Shown: positions 27,846 through 36,539 of the stretch, piece by piece
Position numbering within the stretch: position 1 is the first letter of the stretch
Layout: every line of letters begins with the position of its first letter
NCBI GenBank assembly: GCA_016789605.1
Contig: JAEUQO010000277.1
Coordinates: 1 to 63,153 of the forward strand
From: Acidobacteriota bacterium
GTDB taxonomy: Bacteria > Acidobacteriota > Blastocatellia > RBC074
Length of the DNA stretch: 63,153 bases
Direction: 5' to 3'
The notes under the pieces: model-generated
The model's input: the letters and a program-made list of their open reading frames with translations, nothing else
The model's database searches: none
Told to the model about the DNA's origin: nothing
Position numbers and translations under genes: made by a program

Positions 27846-29183
27846 TCAGCCAGTTTGTAACTGTTTGAGCCGGTTTTGTTCGCTGGGCAGCAACATCGCC
27901 TGTAACTTCACAGCTTTGTTGCGGTAGGTAGTAGCCGCTTGCGACTGTCCGGCTTGGGCAGCAATGCTCGCGGCGTGAAAGAAAAGACGCGCGTCTTGTG
28001 TTCCGTCGCGCAAAGCTTGTTGCATGGTTTGCCAGGCCATCGCGCTATCTCCGTGCGCCGCTTGCGCCCAAGCCAGCGCATCGAGCGTGTAAATGTCCTG
28101 GCGCAAACGCAACTCTTCGTTGACCAGTTTCAATGCCCTGGCCGTGTTATTGCCACGCGTCGCCAGATACAGCGCATACGTGCGCGGATCGTTGGCTTCG
28201 CCCTGTGCCACCAACTTGCTTTCGATGGTCTGCGCTTCGGTTTCGCGGTTGGCGGTGCGCAATGCGTCAGCCAGCGTCCACTGATATTCCGGTAACGGAT
28301 TGAGTTGCGCCGCGCGTTGCAAAGTCGCAATCGCTTCGTTGGTTTTCTGTTCCGCCAGCAAAATGCGTCCGCGTGAAAGCAACGCCGGAGCATATTCTTT
28401 TTGTAATTCCAAGGCGGTGTCGCAAAACGCCTGTGCACGTTTGACCTGCCCGGCTTGCAACTCATACAGCGCCGCACGCGACCAAGCCCAGGCAGAAGAT
28501 TCCGCATCGCCCTGGCCCGAAGCCTGCGCAGCCATTTGCATCAACTGGCGCGCGCCATCCAGATCGCCTTGCAACCAGCGCACGTGCGCGGCGCGACTGT
28601 AAGCTTGCGGCCCGGGTCGTTGATTCATCATTTGCTGATACGCAACAATGGCCTCGTTCAGTTTTCCCTGTTCCATCAAAACATCGCCCAGCAAACCATA
28701 ATCAAAGGCCAAGCCGCGCAAGTTGACCAGTTCGCGCGCCATCGCCTCGGCTTCGCCAAAGCGGTGCATGCTGTGCAGGATGTGACCACGCAACAACAAC
28801 ACAGAAGCACGCGTAGATTTGGCCGCGTCTTCCGGCGTCAGGTTGCTGCGTTGCGAAACCTGCTGGTTGGGATTGGCTTTGGCTTCGATGCAAAGCGCAC
28901 ACTGTTCCGCCAGTTTGTAATAGCCAGGATCGAAACTCACACGCGCTTTTTCGACCAACCGCCAACCAAGTTTTTCCAGAAATGGTCCGGGCTGTTGGTT
29001 GGTGCGCGCCTTTTGTTGTAACTGCGCAATTTCGCGATCGAGCGGGGTTTCACCTTGGTGTTGCGTCAGCGCAATCGTGCACGGTTGCGGCTCGAGCGGC
29101 GTCGTGCTTCCGCTGGCGGCGCGACACCCCGACGCGGCCAACAAACCAGCCAAAATCAAACCACCGGCCAATAAGCGTTGCAT
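27846..29183 (-). CDS. TPR-repeat lipoprotein
   Basis: The 445-residue product has a lipoprotein signal (LAGGLILAGLLAASGC, Cys near residue 20). Tetratricopeptide repeats follow through most of its length, for example YGLLGDVLMEQGKLNEAIVA, AYSRAAHVRWLQGDLDGARQ and LLSRGRILLAEQKTNEAIAT, so it is a scaffold or docking protein facing the periplasm or surface. GGAGG sits five bases before ATG 29183. The gene lies between the DUF4331 gene (242 bp downstream) and the giant DUF4394 gene (109 bp upstream, separated by a long hairpin). It likely helps assemble the secreted components of this locus, which is inference from the neighbourhood. Confidence 0.83.
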   Translation of the reverse strand: MQRLLAGGLILAGLLAASGCRAASGSTTPLEPQPCTIALTQHQGETPLDREIAQLQQKARTNQQPGPFLEKLGWRLVEKARVSFDPGYYKLAEQCALCIEAKANPNQQVSQRSNLTPEDAAKSTRASVLLLRGHILHSMHRFGEAEAMARELVNLRGLAFDYGLLGDVLMEQGKLNEAIVAYQQMMNQRPGPQAYSRAAHVRWLQGDLDGARQLMQMAAQASGQGDAESSAWAWSRAALYELQAGQVKRAQAFCDTALELQKEYAPALLSRGRILLAEQKTNEAIATLQRAAQLNPLPEYQWTLADALRTANRETEAQTIESKLVAQGEANDPRTYALYLATRGNNTARALKLVNEELRLRQDIYTLDALAWAQAAHGDSAMAWQTMQQALRDGTQDARLFFHAASIAAQAGQSQAATTYRNKAVKLQAMLLPSEQNRLKQLQTG

Positions 29184-29214
29184 AAGAACCTCCATCCTTC
29201 GTATTCGCTTTCGC

Positions 29215-29280
29215 GCCAGAGGCGGAGAGAGAGACCCAGGACTGTCCAAACCCACAGCCCGTAGCATCCCCGCCTCTGGC
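29215..29280. terminator. Long hairpin between the DUF4394 protein gene and the TPR lipoprotein gene
   Basis: GCCAGAGGCGG (29215-29225) pairs perfectly with CCGCCTCTGGC (29270-29280) across a 44-nt loop, just after the stop codon of the 1335-residue protein gene. No T-run follows on the minus strand, so it may partially attenuate or protect mRNA rather than fully terminate it. Confidence 0.5.
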
Positions 29281-29292
29281 ACGCCTTTGGGG

Positions 29293-32200
29293 TTAGCGCT
29301 CGATTACCGCGCGCGCCGCAAACTCAGCAAAGCGCGGATGCGTGAGTTCGCCTTTGCCTGCCCGCGCCAGCGAAACCACACGCGCTGGCGCAACAGACGC
29401 CCCCTCAGTCTCACCCAAGCCGGTCACGGCGCTGATCACACGCGTCAGCGACAGCGTGTAATTGCCCGTGCGATTCGGCGCGAACGGCGTCGCGATCACT
29501 ACATAGACGCCGGTTTCCGACAGCGTTTGGCTGAGCAAGGCATCTTGCCCGCCGCCGCTGTTGTCATCTGCGCCCACGGTATCGCCGTTGTTTTTGTTCA
29601 ACAGCAGCAACGAATCGAAATTCGTGGCATTCATTCTGAGCTGCACCCGGTCGCCCGCGACGCCGGCAAACCAGTACGCATCCAGAAAGTCTCCTGCTGA
29701 CGTTTGCAGGTCGCCTGCCGCGATGCTGCCATTGACGTTCGCACCATAACTCAGCGACTGAATCGCATTGCCAACCAGACGCAAGCTATAGCCGCCGAGC
29801 GCACCCGGTTGACGGCTGGCGCTGGTAACAAACACGACGTAATCGCCCGTTTGCTGAATCGCCGACAGCAACAGCGCGTTGCCGTTGACGATGTCACCGT
29901 CACCCAAACCACCCAGATCGTCGTCTGCCGCCACCAGCGTCAGCGCGCCACCTGCTTCGGCGCGGTACAACAACACCGCGACGTCAAACACCGTCGAACG
30001 TGCATCAATGGCCACACCGGTGCCGGCGGCGGCGCTGAAACGATACGCGTCAAAGAAATAGGTGCGACCGTCACCACCACGCAGCACTTGGTCAGTGCTC
30101 GACAATGAACCGCCGATGGTCTGTCCCAAGGCAGCGCTTTCGGTCGTAATCGTCGGCGCAGTGCCGCCAATACGAACCGCCACCTCATTTGACGCACGGC
30201 CATTCACCACCAGGCGCAACGTCGCCATCCCCGTGCCTGCCAGTTGCGGCGGAATCACCAGGTTGATTTGATCCAGACCTTCGTAATCCGGGTGACGTCC
30301 GGCGTAACTGACTGCCGCCGGAATGCCCTGAATGGTCGCCGTGACGGCTTCAGCAATGCCGTTACCATCAGTCGGGTTATCTGCACGCGCATTGCGCAAA
30401 CCGGTGCCAAACAACACCAGATAGGTTGGTTTTGCAGAATTGCCCGGATCAATTGCGCGGGCGGTTCCGTCAGGATTGGCCAGCCCAGTGAAATTCACGC
30501 CGTCCACCGTGCTGAATCCCGCCGGAATGCCCGTACCGCTGGCATTGAGCGTGAACAGTCCTGGGGCCGTGCGATTGATCGTGATAAAGCCCGCGCGTGT
30601 CGTGCCGTTGGCATTGGTCACGGTGATGAGCGCTTGCCCGTCGGCAACCGAACTTGGCACGCGGAAGTTGATCTGGCTGTTACTGACAAAAAACAGACCG
30701 GCGTTTACGCCATTCACCGCCACGGTCACTCCGCCCAGGGTAGTCGGCACCGGCAAGGTATTGGCGATGGCAATTTGGCCGCCCGTCGTTTGGAAGCTGC
30801 CAAACAAAGCCGTGATCGTATCTGGCGCAAGCGTATCGCTGGCAAAGCTGGCCGCGTTGACTGCCGCCAAACCTGCTTGCTGCGCCGAAGGAACAAAGGT
30901 CGTGGCCACGGTGATGTCACGTACCACTTCATTGACGCCGACAGCACCAATGGCGGTGGCTGCGCCAGTCGTCAGGTTGATCGTGTAAAGCTGCGATTGC
31001 GTTGCGCCCGCCGCCGTCAATGACAAATAGCTGTTGCCGCAATCTGAAATATCGAACCCGGCATCGTTGGTGGTGTTCACGCCCAGCGGACCAATGGTCG
31101 AAAGCTGACCGCCGTTGGGCGAATTGGGCGCACCGCCCGGCGAGCCTTGACGCACCAGAATGTCCAGATTGGAATCTACCCCGAACAACGTGGTCGAAGG
31201 CGTGCCCGCAAAATTGTTTGTATACGCGACCGCCACCACGTTGGGATTCGCGTTGGCGTTGGCATCGCCCGAAGCATATGCCAGCGCCGTGTCTGTTCCG
31301 GCGAGCGCGCCGTTGTTGGGATTCAACCGCAGATTTTGATCGGCATCGCTGACTACACGAATGCGATCCGGTACCGGATTGAAATCGAAACCGAACGAAG
31401 TGCCCGCCAACGCAGGCGCAAATGCGGGCCCTGCGGGCGCGGCAAATCCCGTCAGCGGATTGATTGTGTAAACGATGTTGGCCGTGCTCAGCGCAAACAG
31501 TTGCCCGCCTGCCGGACGGAAATCTATGCCGACGATGTTTTCGCCTGCGGACAAACCGGTGATCGGCGCGGTGCTGAGAATTGTGCCCGGCGTCAGCGCA
31601 TTGAAACTGATGAGCGTATTGCTTGCGGTAACGGCATAAGTCAGTTCGACGCGCGTTGCCACTGCAATGTCGCGAATGACGGCACCGCCGCCAATCGGCG
31701 CAAGCAACGTCACTGCGCCGCTGGTCAGGTTGACCGCATACAAACCAGACGTCGTGGCGCCTGCCAACGTCAACGAAGCGAAGGCCGCGCCCGTTTGCGG
31801 CGCAATGTCAAACCCGACCTGATCGGTCGTGTTCACAGTGAGCGCGCCCACCGTCGTCAACGAACCGCCATTGGGTGAATTGGGTGTGCCGCCCAACGAA
31901 CCTTGCAACACCAGGGCATCACGCTCCGAATCAATGCCATAAAGCGTCGTCGTGGTTGTGCCTGCGATGTTGCTGGTATAAGCCGACGCCACCACATTCG
32001 GATTTGCGCCCGCGTTGGCGTCGCCTTGCGCATAAGCCAGCGGCGTATCTACTCCGGCGATAGCGCCGTTGTTCGGATTCAGACGCAAATTTTGTTCGGC
32101 GTCGCTGACCACACGAATTCGATCCGGCACCGGATTGAAATCAAAGCCATAGGCCGTGCCGTTGAGCGGCGTGGCCAGCGGTGCACCGCCTACCGGTGTC

Positions 32201-33300
32201 GCCGCCCCCGTGGTTGTATTCAAGGTGTAAACGCGGCTGGCATTGGTCAGCGCAAAGAGCTGGCCTGTAGCCGGTCGAAAATCAATGCCGAGGACGCTTT
32301 CGCCGCCTTGCAACCCGGTGATCGTGCGCGTCGTGATCGCGCCCGGCGTACCGCTGTTGAAGCTCAGCAATTCGTTGTTTGCGTTGACGGCAAAAATCGT
32401 TTCAACGCGCGTCACGACAGCAATGTCACGCACGATGTCCGTGCCACCAATCGGCCCGACCAACGTCGCGGCCCCGGTGTTCAAATTGATCGCATAAAAC
32501 GAAGACGTGGTCGCGCTTTGTGGCGTCAACGAAGCAAACGCCAAATCGCCCGGCGCTGAAATATCAAAACCGACCTGATCCGTCGTATTCACACCCAGCG
32601 CGCCGACCGTGAAAAGCTGTCCGGTATTGGGTGAAGTCGGTGCGCCCCCCGGCGAACCTTGTCGCACCAAAATATCCAAGTTCGAATCAATGCTGAACAG
32701 TGTGGTGGTCGTCGTTGCGTTGTAGTTATTCGTGTAAGCCGATCCGACGATGTTCGGATTGGCATTGGCGTTGGTATCTCCCTGCGCATACGCCAGCGGT
32801 GAATCCGTAGCGGCCACTGCCCCCGTATCAGGGTTCAAGCGCAAATTTTGTTCGGCGTCAGTGACCAGGCGGATACGATCCACCGTGGGATTGAAATCCA
32901 GCCCAATGGCCGTGCCATTCAGCGCCGGTGTAAAGGCCGCGCCGACAGCCGTGGCTGCGCCAGTGCCCGTGTTGATGACATAAACACGGCTGGCGCTGCT
33001 GATGGCGAACAGTTGCCCCGTGCGGGGACGAAAATCAATGCTGTTGATTGTTTCTCCCTGCGCCAAACCAGTCAGCGGAACGCTGCGGTTGACAGCACTG
33101 GGCGTAGCAGTGTTGAAGTTGATGAGATTATTTCCAGCGGTAACCGCATAAACGATGCCTTCCATTTCGCTGATGGGCGACAAACCGTTGGCACGCGCCG
33201 TGTCAGTCAGCCTGAAGTGGAAGAACGGTACGACAGAAAGCAACAAACAGAGAGTTGTGACGAGCGTCACTGCGCTACGATATTTTTTCACGGGTTTCAT
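29293..33300 (-). CDS. Secreted 1335-aa protein: three DUF4394 domains, TIGR03437 domain, PPC-like C-terminus
   Basis: After a signal peptide (about 1-36), three tandem DUF4394 units of about 245 residues occupy about 44-785. Each has an IYAV-type start, GIDFRPATGQLFAL, FNPVPDRIRVVSDAEQNLRL and YAQGDANAGANPNV, and they probably form beta-propeller blades. A TIGR03437 domain follows (about 800-1025; AAVNAASFASDTLAPDTITA, LFGTGLRNARADNP), an extracellular module abundant in Solibacter-like acidobacteria. The C-terminus (about 1035-1335) holds two PPC-like beta-sandwich units (YFFDAYRFSAAAGTGVAID, DAYWFAGVAGDRVQLRM), modules often left on secreted enzymes. No catalytic motif is visible. ATG 33300 with GGGGAGG upstream is the start. 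Its promoter lies in the region shared with the BTAD regulator. Confidence 0.85.
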   Translation of the reverse strand: MKPVKKYRSAVTLVTTLCLLLSVVPFFHFRLTDTARANGLSPISEMEGIVYAVTAGNNLINFNTATPSAVNRSVPLTGLAQGETINSIDFRPRTGQLFAISSASRVYVINTGTGAATAVGAAFTPALNGTAIGLDFNPTVDRIRLVTDAEQNLRLNPDTGAVAATDSPLAYAQGDTNANANPNIVGSAYTNNYNATTTTTLFSIDSNLDILVRQGSPGGAPTSPNTGQLFTVGALGVNTTDQVGFDISAPGDLAFASLTPQSATTSSFYAINLNTGAATLVGPIGGTDIVRDIAVVTRVETIFAVNANNELLSFNSGTPGAITTRTITGLQGGESVLGIDFRPATGQLFALTNASRVYTLNTTTGAATPVGGAPLATPLNGTAYGFDFNPVPDRIRVVSDAEQNLRLNPNNGAIAGVDTPLAYAQGDANAGANPNVVASAYTSNIAGTTTTTLYGIDSERDALVLQGSLGGTPNSPNGGSLTTVGALTVNTTDQVGFDIAPQTGAAFASLTLAGATTSGLYAVNLTSGAVTLLAPIGGGAVIRDIAVATRVELTYAVTASNTLISFNALTPGTILSTAPITGLSAGENIVGIDFRPAGGQLFALSTANIVYTINPLTGFAAPAGPAFAPALAGTSFGFDFNPVPDRIRVVSDADQNLRLNPNNGALAGTDTALAYASGDANANANPNVVAVAYTNNFAGTPSTTLFGVDSNLDILVRQGSPGGAPNSPNGGQLSTIGPLGVNTTNDAGFDISDCGNSYLSLTAAGATQSQLYTINLTTGAATAIGAVGVNEVVRDITVATTFVPSAQQAGLAAVNAASFASDTLAPDTITALFGSFQTTGGQIAIANTLPVPTTLGGVTVAVNGVNAGLFFVSNSQINFRVPSSVADGQALITVTNANGTTRAGFITINRTAPGLFTLNASGTGIPAGFSTVDGVNFTGLANPDGTARAIDPGNSAKPTYLVLFGTGLRNARADNPTDGNGIAEAVTATIQGIPAAVSYAGRHPDYEGLDQINLVIPPQLAGTGMATLRLVVNGRASNEVAVRIGGTAPTITTESAALGQTIGGSLSSTDQVLRGGDGRTYFFDAYRFSAAAGTGVAIDARSTVFDVAVLLYRAEAGGALTLVAADDDLGGLGDGDIVNGNALLLSAIQQTGDYVVFVTSASRQPGALGGYSLRLVGNAIQSLSYGANVNGSIAAGDLQTSAGDFLDAYWFAGVAGDRVQLRMNATNFDSLLLLNKNNGDTVGADDNSGGGQDALLSQTLSETGVYVVIATPFAPNRTGNYTLSLTRVISAVTGLGETEGASVAPARVVSLARAGKGELTHPRFAEFAARAVIER

Positions 33301-33599
33301 TTTGGACAGACCTCCCCCTGCGAACACCAAGGTTCGCGTTGAGCAGTGATCAGAAAGCAAAAGTGATTAAAGGGTAACCAGCGTCATTGTGTTACGCTTG
33401 CCCTTACGGTGAGCCGGCGAAAGTTGGATTGGGTAGTTTGCCTGAAGATTTTATTATTTTTGTCCAGTACATATTTCAGCAATGAGATGACATCATCACA
33501 ACAGCCCTTGGCAAACTCGGCCTCTACTGAGGACAATGGCTTCATGGGCAGGCAAAAAGCTTGACGCAACACCTTGAATCAGCAGAATCGAAGACCAAG
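33301..33599. promoter_or_regulatory. A/T-rich divergent control region with a palindrome
   Basis: About 300 bp separate the starts of the giant surface protein (minus) and the BTAD/TolB/TPR regulator (plus). There is an A/T-rich stretch (about 33445-33475) and a perfect inverted repeat GATGA-CA-TCATC at 33486-33497, a candidate operator. No exact -35/-10 pair was convincing on either strand. Confidence 0.4.
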
Positions 33600-35945
33600 A
33601 TGAGCCAGGAACTCCAGACTCCGTCAAAACTTGAATTGCGCTTTCTAGGTCCGGTGCGTGTGCTGGTGGACGGCGTGCCTGTGGATGAACGTGCCTGGAC
33701 GCGGCGCAAATCAAAAGCGCTGCTCAAGATTCTGGCCCTGGCGCCGCACCATCAGCTACACCGCGAACAATTGATGGAATATCTCTGGCCCGAAATGGAG
33801 CCAGAGCTGGCGCTCAACAATTTGCACAAAGCCATTCACGCTGCGCGCCGCGCCCTGGAACCACAGCTTAAGGCAGGCGCAGAGTCGCGCTTCCTGCTGA
33901 CTCAGGATCAACAGGTGTTGTTACGTGCGCCAGGAGAGTTGTGGGTTGATGTCGAGGCATTCGAACACCAAGCCGAAACAGCGCTCAAAAGCGGCGCGGC
34001 GGCAGCCCTGGAATCAGCCTTGCGTCTTTATGAAGGAGAACTGCTCGGCGAAGACCGTTATGAAGATTGGGCAGCAGCGCGCCGTGAACAAGTCAGCAAT
34101 CTGGCGCAACGTGTGCTCATGCGATTGGCACACGCCGAGGAACAAGCCGGACAGTTGCCGCAAAGCATCGAACGATACCGGCAATTGCTGACACTCGAGC
34201 AAACCAATGAAGCCGCGCATCGCCACCTGATGCGGTTGTATGCGCTGTCGGGCAGCCGTCACCAGGCGTTGCAGCAGTATCAACAGTGCGGAGAAATATT
34301 ACGGCGAGAATTGAGCGCCGAACCGGAAGCGGCGACCGTCGCGCTGTACGAACAAATCGTCGCTGGAGACTGGTTGCCAGATTCTCCTCCCTTGGCACTG
34401 AATGGATCGGCGCTGGCCAGCGAAACAAAAAACGCTGCCGCGCACACGCTTGCGCCCGAAACAACAACGCGCGCGCGCCGCCGCATTTTCACTGGCGTGC
34501 TGGCCCTTGCCTTGCTGATTACAACCGTCGCAGGGTTTGCTTATTTTCGCCGCCAGCAAGAAACGATCATTGATTCGCTGGCGGTGTTGCCTTTCACCAA
34601 CGGCAGTCGCGATCAGAACGTTGAATATCTGAGCGACGGCATCACCGAAAGCCTGATTAACAGTTTGTCGCGTTTGCCCAATGTGCGGGTGATGGCGCGC
34701 ACTACAGCGTTTCGCTACAAAGGACGTGATCTTGACCCGCAAACCATCGGCAGCGAACTGAAAGTGCGCGCCATTTTGACCGGCAAAGTTCTGCAACGCG
34801 GCGAGCTGCTGGTTATTCAAGCCGATTTGGTGGACGTCAAGGACGGTGCGCAATTGTGGGGCGCGCAATACAACCGCCCGCTGTCGGATATCTTCACCGT
34901 ACAGGCGGAAATCGCGCGCGAAATTTCTGAAAAGCTGCGCGTGCGGCTGACCAACGAAGAGCAGGAACGCGTCGCGCAACAACACACCGGCAACATCGAA
35001 GCCTATCAGGCGTATTTGAAAGGCCGTTACCACTGGAACCGCCGCACCGTGCAAGACCTGCAACGCGCCATTGAATACTTCAATCAAGCGATTGCCGCTG
35101 ATCCGGGTTACGCGCTGGCCTATGCCGGACTGGCCGACACGTATCACACCATGTCGAATCTGTGGTTGCCGCCGACGGTGGCAATTCCGCGCGCGCGCGA
35201 AGCCGCCTTAAGCGCCCTCAAGCTGGACGAGCAATTGGCTGCGCCACACGCGTCGCTGGCCGTCGGCAAATGGCGCTATGAATGGGACTGGGCGGGCGCA
35301 GAAGCGGAATTCAAACGCGCACTGGCGCTTGATCCCAATTACCCGTCGGCGCATCAGTGGTATGGCCAGTTCCTTACCTATCAAAAGAAATTCGATGCCG
35401 GCCTGGCCGAAATACAACGCGCCCAACAACTCGATCCGCTCTCGCTGGTCATCACGGCCAACATCGGCCTGCCTTCGTATTTTTCGGGTCGCTATGACGA
35501 CGCGTTGACGCAATTTCGCCGCGCGCTGGAGATGGATCAGAATTTTCCCTTCGTGCATTTTTTTATCGGCTGGGCGCTGGAACAGAAAGGCGATGTCCCC
35601 ACCGCACTCAACGCGTTTGAACGTGCAGTCTCACTCGACAAAACACCTGCGGCAATTGCCTACCTCGGTCACGGACACGCGTTGGCGGGGAATCGCGCCG
35701 AAGCCGAACGCGCCATTCAAGAACTGAAAAATCTGGGGCAGACGCGTTACGTTTCGCCGTATTACCTGGCCATCGTGTATGCCGGGCTGGGCGAAACCGA
35801 ACTAACGTTGGATTGGTTGAACAAAGCCGTCGAAGACCATTCTGACTCGCTGGTCTTGCTGGCTGTTGAGCCCAAATTTGCCAAACTGCGTTCGCACCCA
35901 CGCTTTGGCGAAATCGTTCGGCGCATCGGTTTGGGCAGAAACTGA
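33600..35945 (+). CDS. BTAD transcriptional activator fused to TolB-like and TPR domains, membrane-anchored
   Basis: The 781-residue protein has domains in this order. A winged-helix trans_reg_C-like DNA-binding region spans about 10-80 (LELRFLGPVRVLVDGVPVDE, then LLKILALAPHHQLHREQLME). The BTAD helical domain spans about 95-245 (EALRLYEGELLGEDRYEDWA-type). A membrane helix lies near 300-320 (FTGVLALALLITTVAGFAYF). A TolB/FlgO-like domain spans about 330-455 (SLAVLPFTNGSRDQNVEYLS, LKVRAILTGKVLQRGELLVI), and TPRs run to the end (AIEYFNQAIAADPGYALAYA). It looks like a one-component sensor: cytoplasmic DNA binding with periplasmic TolB/TPR sensing. It is divergent from the surface-protein locus and is the natural candidate regulator. 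ATG 33600 is preferred to an upstream TTG at 33561; the ribosome site is weak. Confidence 0.86.
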   Translation: MSQELQTPSKLELRFLGPVRVLVDGVPVDERAWTRRKSKALLKILALAPHHQLHREQLMEYLWPEMEPELALNNLHKAIHAARRALEPQLKAGAESRFLLTQDQQVLLRAPGELWVDVEAFEHQAETALKSGAAAALESALRLYEGELLGEDRYEDWAAARREQVSNLAQRVLMRLAHAEEQAGQLPQSIERYRQLLTLEQTNEAAHRHLMRLYALSGSRHQALQQYQQCGEILRRELSAEPEAATVALYEQIVAGDWLPDSPPLALNGSALASETKNAAAHTLAPETTTRARRRIFTGVLALALLITTVAGFAYFRRQQETIIDSLAVLPFTNGSRDQNVEYLSDGITESLINSLSRLPNVRVMARTTAFRYKGRDLDPQTIGSELKVRAILTGKVLQRGELLVIQADLVDVKDGAQLWGAQYNRPLSDIFTVQAEIAREISEKLRVRLTNEEQERVAQQHTGNIEAYQAYLKGRYHWNRRTVQDLQRAIEYFNQAIAADPGYALAYAGLADTYHTMSNLWLPPTVAIPRAREAALSALKLDEQLAAPHASLAVGKWRYEWDWAGAEAEFKRALALDPNYPSAHQWYGQFLTYQKKFDAGLAEIQRAQQLDPLSLVITANIGLPSYFSGRYDDALTQFRRALEMDQNFPFVHFFIGWALEQKGDVPTALNAFERAVSLDKTPAAIAYLGHGHALAGNRAEAERAIQELKNLGQTRYVSPYYLAIVYAGLGETELTLDWLNKAVEDHSDSLVLLAVEPKFAKLRSHPRFGEIVRRIGLGRN

Positions 35946-36254
35946 CACCAAATAAGCCACTTGGTTAGCCCCCTGTCTCACTTATTTCTCTCCCTAAATG
36001 AGAACATTTCAGCGGCGTTACTCTCCCTGCTCCACCTGACAGCCAGGCCCTAAACGGTTTATCAACCGCTTCCGCGCAAAAAATCTCGCGCCTCGTAAAC
36101 CCACCTAACCTATCCATCTCAAAAGACTTCCACCGCTGGAAGTTGATTGGAAGTCGTCTGGAATTCACTTTTTCTCGTTTGCGGAAGTAACGCGGAAGCG
36201 TGATCTGACAAAGTTTGGCCCGGTACAAGAGATGTGGTCTTCGCGGAGAGGAAA
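35946..36254. promoter_or_regulatory. 309-bp upstream region of the second ECF operon, with hairpins
   Basis: I see no gene here. At 36125-36155 there are overlapping inverted repeats: CTTCCA-CCGC-TGGAAG (36127-36142) and GACTTCC/GGAAGTC (36125-36131 with 36149-36155). They can form alternative hairpins about 100 nt before the small ORF, a possible operator or 5'-UTR structure. A promoter pair was not identified with confidence. Confidence 0.4.
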
Positions 36255-36539
36255 ATGAAATTCTACAGTTCGTTTTTGATTCGTTGCTGGCTGATTCGCA
36301 ATGAGCCAGCAACCACCCAGCCAGCAGCAGCCCTGGAAGCGGGGGAAAAGTTCGTGTTTGATGTTGAGCACATCCAGAACGGTGAGCGGTTACGTGCGAC
36401 CACACCGCAAGAAGCGCTGACCTGGATGACGTCCAGGCTTTGCACCAGCCCCACTGCCCCAGCCCCGGAAACAGAGGATGAGCCACTGGCTCTGCCCGCA
36501 AACGCGCAAGCATTGCGTAAATCAGAGGATGAACAATGA
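36255..36539 (+). CDS. Small protein (94 aa) coupled to an ECF sigma gene
   Basis: The short frame starts MKFYSSFLIRCWLIRNEPAT with GAGAGGAAA directly before the ATG, and has a conserved-looking core FDVEHIQNGERLRATTPQEA, then a Pro/Glu-rich tail. Its TGA overlaps the next ATG as ATGA (36536-36539), so the two are translationally coupled. Small proteins with an FDVEHIQ-type core recur, to my memory, before ECF sigma genes in acidobacteria, so a role as partner or modulator of the sigma factor is plausible. No domain is known, there is no signal or membrane segment, and the two Cys are not in a zinc pattern. Confidence 0.7.
   Translation: MKFYSSFLIRCWLIRNEPATTQPAAALEAGEKFVFDVEHIQNGERLRATTPQEALTWMTSRLCTSPTAPAPETEDEPLALPANAQALRKSEDEQ

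Noticed and set aside
31147..32559. Long plus-strand frames antisense to the DUF4394 array
   Set aside because: They are periodic shadows of the repeat protein, with repetitive Arg-rich translations.
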